Below, piece by piece: positions 13,852 to 16,218 of a stretch of 16,218 nt of DNA. The stretch comes from DASRQZ01 sp964571275 (GTDB lineage: Bacteria; Myxococcota_A; Polyangia; Fen-1088). The notes beneath the pieces were generated by a model. That model saw only the letters and a program-made list of their open reading frames with translations. It did no database searches and had not been told where the DNA came from. Both the position numbers and the translations under genes were made by a program. Location: positions 1 to 16,218 of the forward strand of contig CAZNCQ010000161.1 of NCBI GenBank assembly GCA_964571275.1, in the 5' to 3' direction. The first letter of the stretch is position 1; each line of letters begins with the position of its first letter.

Positions 13852-14790
13852 TCAGCGCCGTTCGGGCTCGTTGTCGTCGGACAAGTATTCGAGGATGACC
13901 TCGTCGAGGCTCTTGTCACTCACGAGATCCGAGAACGCGTTTTCGCCGCCGGTCGGCGCTCGGCCGCGCGCCACGGGCGCCTGATCGGCCATGGTCTGCG
14001 CCGCGTGGGGCGGCGCGACCGGACCGGCGTCGCCGATCACCGCGGCGGGGCGAATGCGCGCGGTCGCGTCGGCGGCCGCGGGCGCGGCGGCAGGCGCCGG
14101 ACCACCGACGGAGACCACGACGCTGCGCTGCACGACGACGCCGTCGGCCGACGACGAGAAGACCATCGGCGGCCGCTTCATCGCGGTGGGCCTCACCATC
14201 ACGACGGGCCGCGGCGTTCCCTTGGCCGCCGGCGGAACGGCCGCGGGCGCAGGGCGGCGTACGGCACCGTTGTCGATGCTGCCCGCGACGACGCCGCTCA
14301 CCTGAACCACGGGTGCCGCCACCGGCGGCGGCGGCGCGGTGACCGGCGCGACCGACAGCTCGCCGGCGACCACCTGCGACGGCGGCCCGGCGACAATCGG
14401 CGCCGTCTCCACTGCTTCAGCCGGCACGGGCGTCCCGGCCGGTGCTGGCGGCGCGGGCTCCGCTGCCGGCCGCGCGGGTGCCGGCTCCGAGAACGCCTCT
14501 TGACCGCGCGCGGCGAAGAACGCGATGACCCGCTGGTCATGCCCGCCGAGCGTCAGCTCGCGCATCATCGACTTGTGCAGCTGCTGCATCTGCACCCTCA
14601 CGGTGTCCTCGTGAGACTCCGCGTCGTACTGCAGCTTCTTCGACGCGAGGATCGTGCCCTCGAAGAACAGGTGCGTGAAGACGTGCGGATTGACCGGGCC
14701 CGAATCCTCGGTCTGCACATGAAACAGACGCCCGCGATATCGCAGATTGTGGTTGTACCCAACGACCGGGCTGCGCAGCGGCTTCGTCAT
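13852..14790 (-). CDS. Conserved protein of unknown function, N-terminal domain plus low-complexity linker plus C-terminal motif
   Basis: About 312 residues from the ATG at 14790. Residues 1-95 are a well-formed domain: 'KPLRSPVVGYNHNLRYRGRL', 'FHVQTEDSGPVNPHVFTHLF', and 'TILASKKLQYD'. Residues about 96-280 are Pro/Ala/Val-rich and probably disordered. The last ~30 residues form a short motif, 'FSDLVSDKSLDEVILEYL', with an acidic end. I have seen this N-terminal domain and a similar '(L/I)xxSLDEVIL.YL' tail in Myxococcota proteins, all of unknown function; this is memory, not a search. No signal peptide or membrane helix is visible, so it is likely cytoplasmic. The ATG at 14808 overlaps a perfect TATAAT, so the ATG at 14790, which directly precedes the conserved part, is preferred. 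It converges on the 11603 gene with a 20-bp gap. Confidence 0.75.
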   Translation of the reverse strand: MTKPLRSPVVGYNHNLRYRGRLFHVQTEDSGPVNPHVFTHLFFEGTILASKKLQYDAESHEDTVRVQMQQLHKSMMRELTLGGHDQRVIAFFAARGQEAFSEPAPARPAAEPAPPAPAGTPVPAEAVETAPIVAGPPSQVVAGELSVAPVTAPPPPVAAPVVQVSGVVAGSIDNGAVRRPAPAAVPPAAKGTPRPVVMVRPTAMKRPPMVFSSSADGVVVQRSVVVSVGGPAPAAAPAAADATARIRPAAVIGDAGPVAPPHAAQTMADQAPVARGRAPTGGENAFSDLVSDKSLDEVILEYLSDDNEPERR

Positions 14791-14806
14791 CGCGCCGTAC
14801 CGGGTC

Positions 14807-14812
14807 ATTATA
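14807..14812 (-). promoter_or_regulatory. Perfect -10 box (TATAAT) of the 13852-14790 gene
   Basis: TATAAT on the reverse strand, 16 nt before the ATG at 14790; the transcription start should be near 14800, leaving a leader of about 10 nt. No -35 with 16-18 bp spacing is visible (TTGACG lies upstream, but only 9 bp away). The box overlaps the ATG at 14808, so that codon would not be transcribed as a start. Confidence 0.55.
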
Positions 14813-14843
14813 GCTACTTATCGTCAAACTCCCCGAGAAACCT

Positions 14844-14872
14844 TTGGCCGGCCGATGAGGCGCGGCTAGAAT
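14844..14872 (+). promoter_or_regulatory. Predicted promoter of the hisBHA cluster
   Basis: TTGGCC (14844-14849), a 17-bp spacer and TAGAAT (14867-14872). The predicted leader before the hisB ATG at 14887 is about 8 nt, too short for a his attenuator, T-box or other RNA switch, and there is no Shine-Dalgarno. It is divergent from the 13852-14790 gene within a 96-bp gap. Confidence 0.55.
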
Positions 14873-14886
14873 CCCGGCCAAAACGC

Positions 14887-15489
14887 ATGTCGACCAGCCG
14901 GCGCGCCACGGTAGAGCGCAAGACCACCGAGACCCAGATCCAGCTCTCGGTGACCCTCGACGGGACAGGCGTGCGCAAGATCGCGACGCCGGTGCCGTTC
15001 TTCAACCACATGCTGGAAGCGTTCGCCAAGCACGGTCTCTTCGACCTGGAGGTGCAGGCGACCGGCGATGTCGACGTCGACGCCCACCACACGGTCGAGG
15101 ACGTCGGCATCTGCCTGGGCCAGGCGTTCCGCCAGGCGCTGGGCGATCGCAGCGGCATCAGCCGCTACGGCGACGCGCTCATGCCGATGGACGAGACGCT
15201 GGTCTCGGCGGCGGTCGACTTCGGCGGCCGCGCGGCCTTCGTCTACCGGGCCGACGCCGTCAAGGGCAAGTGGATCGGGACCTTCGACGCCGAGCTCGCG
15301 CGCGAGTTCTTCGGCGGCTTCGTCGCCGCGGCGCTGTGCAACCTCCACCTGGAGGTGCGCTACGGCGAAAATGCGCACCACATCGTCGAGGCGTTGTTCA
15401 AGGCGTTCGCGCGCGCGACGCGCGCCGCGGTTCAGCTGGACCCCCGCGTCACCGGCGTACCTTCGACGAAGGGGACGCTCACGTCGTGA
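14887..15489 (+). CDS. hisB: Imidazoleglycerol-phosphate dehydratase
   Basis: A 200-residue monofunctional enzyme that dehydrates imidazole glycerol phosphate to imidazole acetol phosphate in histidine synthesis. The family's two metal-binding motifs are intact: 'DAHHTVEDVGICLGQAF' (His67, His68, Glu71) and 'NAHHIVEALFKAFARA' (His164, His165, Glu168); 'PFFNHMLEAFAKHG' (His41) is also conserved. There is no N-terminal histidinol-phosphatase domain as in Escherichia coli. The frame is open far upstream, but that is the antisense of the divergent gene; ATG 14887 just before 'RRATVERKTTETQ' gives normal length. It overlaps hisH by 4 bp (GTGA), and the predicted promoter is at 14844-14872. Confidence 0.97.
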   Translation: MSTSRRATVERKTTETQIQLSVTLDGTGVRKIATPVPFFNHMLEAFAKHGLFDLEVQATGDVDVDAHHTVEDVGICLGQAFRQALGDRSGISRYGDALMPMDETLVSAAVDFGGRAAFVYRADAVKGKWIGTFDAELAREFFGGFVAAALCNLHLEVRYGENAHHIVEALFKAFARATRAAVQLDPRVTGVPSTKGTLTS

Positions 15490-16124
15490 GCGCCCGGCCG
15501 CGCGTCGCCGTCGCCGACACCGGAACCGGCAACCTGCGCAGCGTCGAGAAGGCGCTGGCCACCGCGGGCGCCGACGTCACCGTCACGTCCGACGCGGACG
15601 TGGTCGCGCGCGCCGACAAGGTCGTCGTCCCTGGACAGGGCGCGTTCGGCGGCTGCATGAGCGGGCTCGCCCGCGGCGGCGGCGCGCTGGAACAGGCGGT
15701 GCGCAGCGCGGTCGCGGCGGGAAAGCCGTACCTGGGAATCTGCCTCGGGCTGCAAGTCTTGTTCGAAGGCAGCGAGGAAGACCCCACCTGCCGCGGGCTC
15801 GGCATCTTCCCCGGTCGCGTGCGTCGATTCACGCCGACGCCGGGGCTGAAGATCCCGCACATGGGCTGGAACGGCGCGCAGCGCGGGCCGGCGGCCGGCA
15901 CGCCGGTGCTGAGCGCGATCCCCGACGGCACATTCTTCTACTTCGTGCACAGCTATTTCCCCGACCCGACGCGTGCCGAGGACGTGGCGCTGGCCACCGA
16001 CTACGGCGGCCGCTTCTGCTCGGCGGTCGCGCGCGACAACGTCTTCGCCTGTCAGTTTCACCCCGAGAAAAGCCAGACCGCGGGGCTGGCGCTGCTGCGT
16101 TCATTCGTCGCGGCGACCTCGTAG
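15486..16124 (+). CDS. hisH: Imidazole glycerol phosphate synthase, glutamine amidotransferase subunit
   Basis: A 212-residue class I glutamine amidotransferase that supplies ammonia to HisF. The start is GTG 15486, overlapping the hisB stop (GTGA). Conserved parts are 'VADTGTGNLRSVEKAL', 'VVPGQGAFGGCM', the nucleophile Cys86 in 'YLGICLGLQVLFEGS', 'IPHMGWN', 'YFVHSYF', and the catalytic His192 and Glu194 in 'CQFHPEKSQ'. All catalytic residues are present and the length is normal. The partner hisF is not in the window; it normally follows hisA. Confidence 0.97.
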   Translation: MSARPRVAVADTGTGNLRSVEKALATAGADVTVTSDADVVARADKVVVPGQGAFGGCMSGLARGGGALEQAVRSAVAAGKPYLGICLGLQVLFEGSEEDPTCRGLGIFPGRVRRFTPTPGLKIPHMGWNGAQRGPAAGTPVLSAIPDGTFFYFVHSYFPDPTRAEDVALATDYGGRFCSAVARDNVFACQFHPEKSQTAGLALLRSFVAATS

Positions 16125-16159
16125 CCAGGTCGCGGCGGAGCGACTAGACTCCGCGGCGC

Positions 16160-16218
16160 ATGTTGGTCTTTCCCGCAATCGATCTGCTGGGCGGCAACGC
16201 CGTGCGGCTGGAGCAAGG
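16160..16218 (+). CDS. hisA: HisA, N-terminal fragment (cut by window end)
   Basis: The first 19 codons plus 2 bases, 'MLVFPAIDLLGGNAVRLEQ', match the N-terminus of phosphoribosylformimino-5-aminoimidazole carboxamide ribotide isomerase, including the catalytic-position Asp in 'PAIDL'. HisF would instead begin with a 'CLDV' motif. It starts 35 bp after hisH, in line with a hisB-H-A order. TAGACT lies 9 nt before the ATG, but without a visible -35; no Shine-Dalgarno is present. Confidence 0.85.
   Translation, partial: MLVFPAIDLLGGNAVRLEQ

Noticed and set aside
13237..14886. Long plus-strand extension in front of hisB
   Set aside because: The frame runs through the 3' part of the phosphotransferase gene and the antisense of the 13852-14790 gene; its product is Arg/Gly-rich, and HisB has its normal N-terminus at 14887.
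15270..15485. Upstream extension of hisH inside hisB
   Set aside because: The frame overlaps hisB and encodes Arg-rich sequence; the GTG at 15486 with the GTGA overlap gives the normal HisH N-terminus.

Overview
This is a GC-rich window from a bacterium that looks like a member of the Myxococcota (deltaproteobacterial lineage, Polyangia/Haliangia-like). That assignment is an inference. It rests on the very high G+C at third positions, on secreted lipoproteins with long Gly/Ser/Thr 'TGSGG'-type linkers, on a signal-peptide/Pro-Ala-linker/C-terminal-TM small protein, on the N-terminal domain plus 'SLDEVILEYL' tail of the 13852-14790 gene, and on a monofunctional hisB-hisH-hisA cluster. No tRNA, rRNA, CRISPR array, transposase, integrase or phage gene is visible.

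Layout. 1-802 (+): the C-terminal end of a TerC-family membrane protein, overlapping by 4 bp a small outer-membrane beta-barrel protein. 806-3097 (-): a RecD2-type helicase. 3166-3495 (+): a small secreted/membrane protein of unknown function, convergent with a surface-anchored pectate lyase lipoprotein (3525-4712, -). 4894-7449 (+): a class A penicillin-binding protein (PBP1A type). 7465-8274 and 8425-9918 (-): two membrane-associated proteins of unknown function, one with 'PGLGQVYAG' membrane helices and one with a TonB-like N-terminal anchor. 10002-11027 (+): a lipoprotein with a glycine linker and a carbohydrate-binding-like C-terminal domain. 11014-11574 (-): a degenerate methyltransferase-like protein. 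11603-13831 (+): a phosphotransferase resembling rifampin phosphotransferase (ATP-grasp, central and swivelling-His domains, no PEP-binding barrel) that carries an 18-bp in-frame tandem repeat near its start. 13852-14790 (-): a conserved two-ended protein of unknown function with a low-complexity middle. 14887-16218 (+): hisB, hisH and the start of hisA, the middle of histidine biosynthesis.

The genes change strand almost every time, with five convergent pairs whose stops lie 3, 29, 15, -14 and 20 bp apart, so the only evident operons are terC-OMP and hisBHA. No gene-free stretch exceeds 300 bp; the longest is 4713-4893. Most starts lack a Shine-Dalgarno sequence, and several have a TAGNNT or TATAAT -10-like box a short distance upstream, suggesting short or absent leaders. 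The clear exceptions are the two glycine-linker lipoproteins, which have strong GGAGG sites.

I see no obvious multi-gene novel defence or mobile system. The most interesting items are the orphan dikinase-like phosphotransferase with its minisatellite, the Myxococcota-type protein at 13852-14790, and the recurring near-leaderless promoter pattern.
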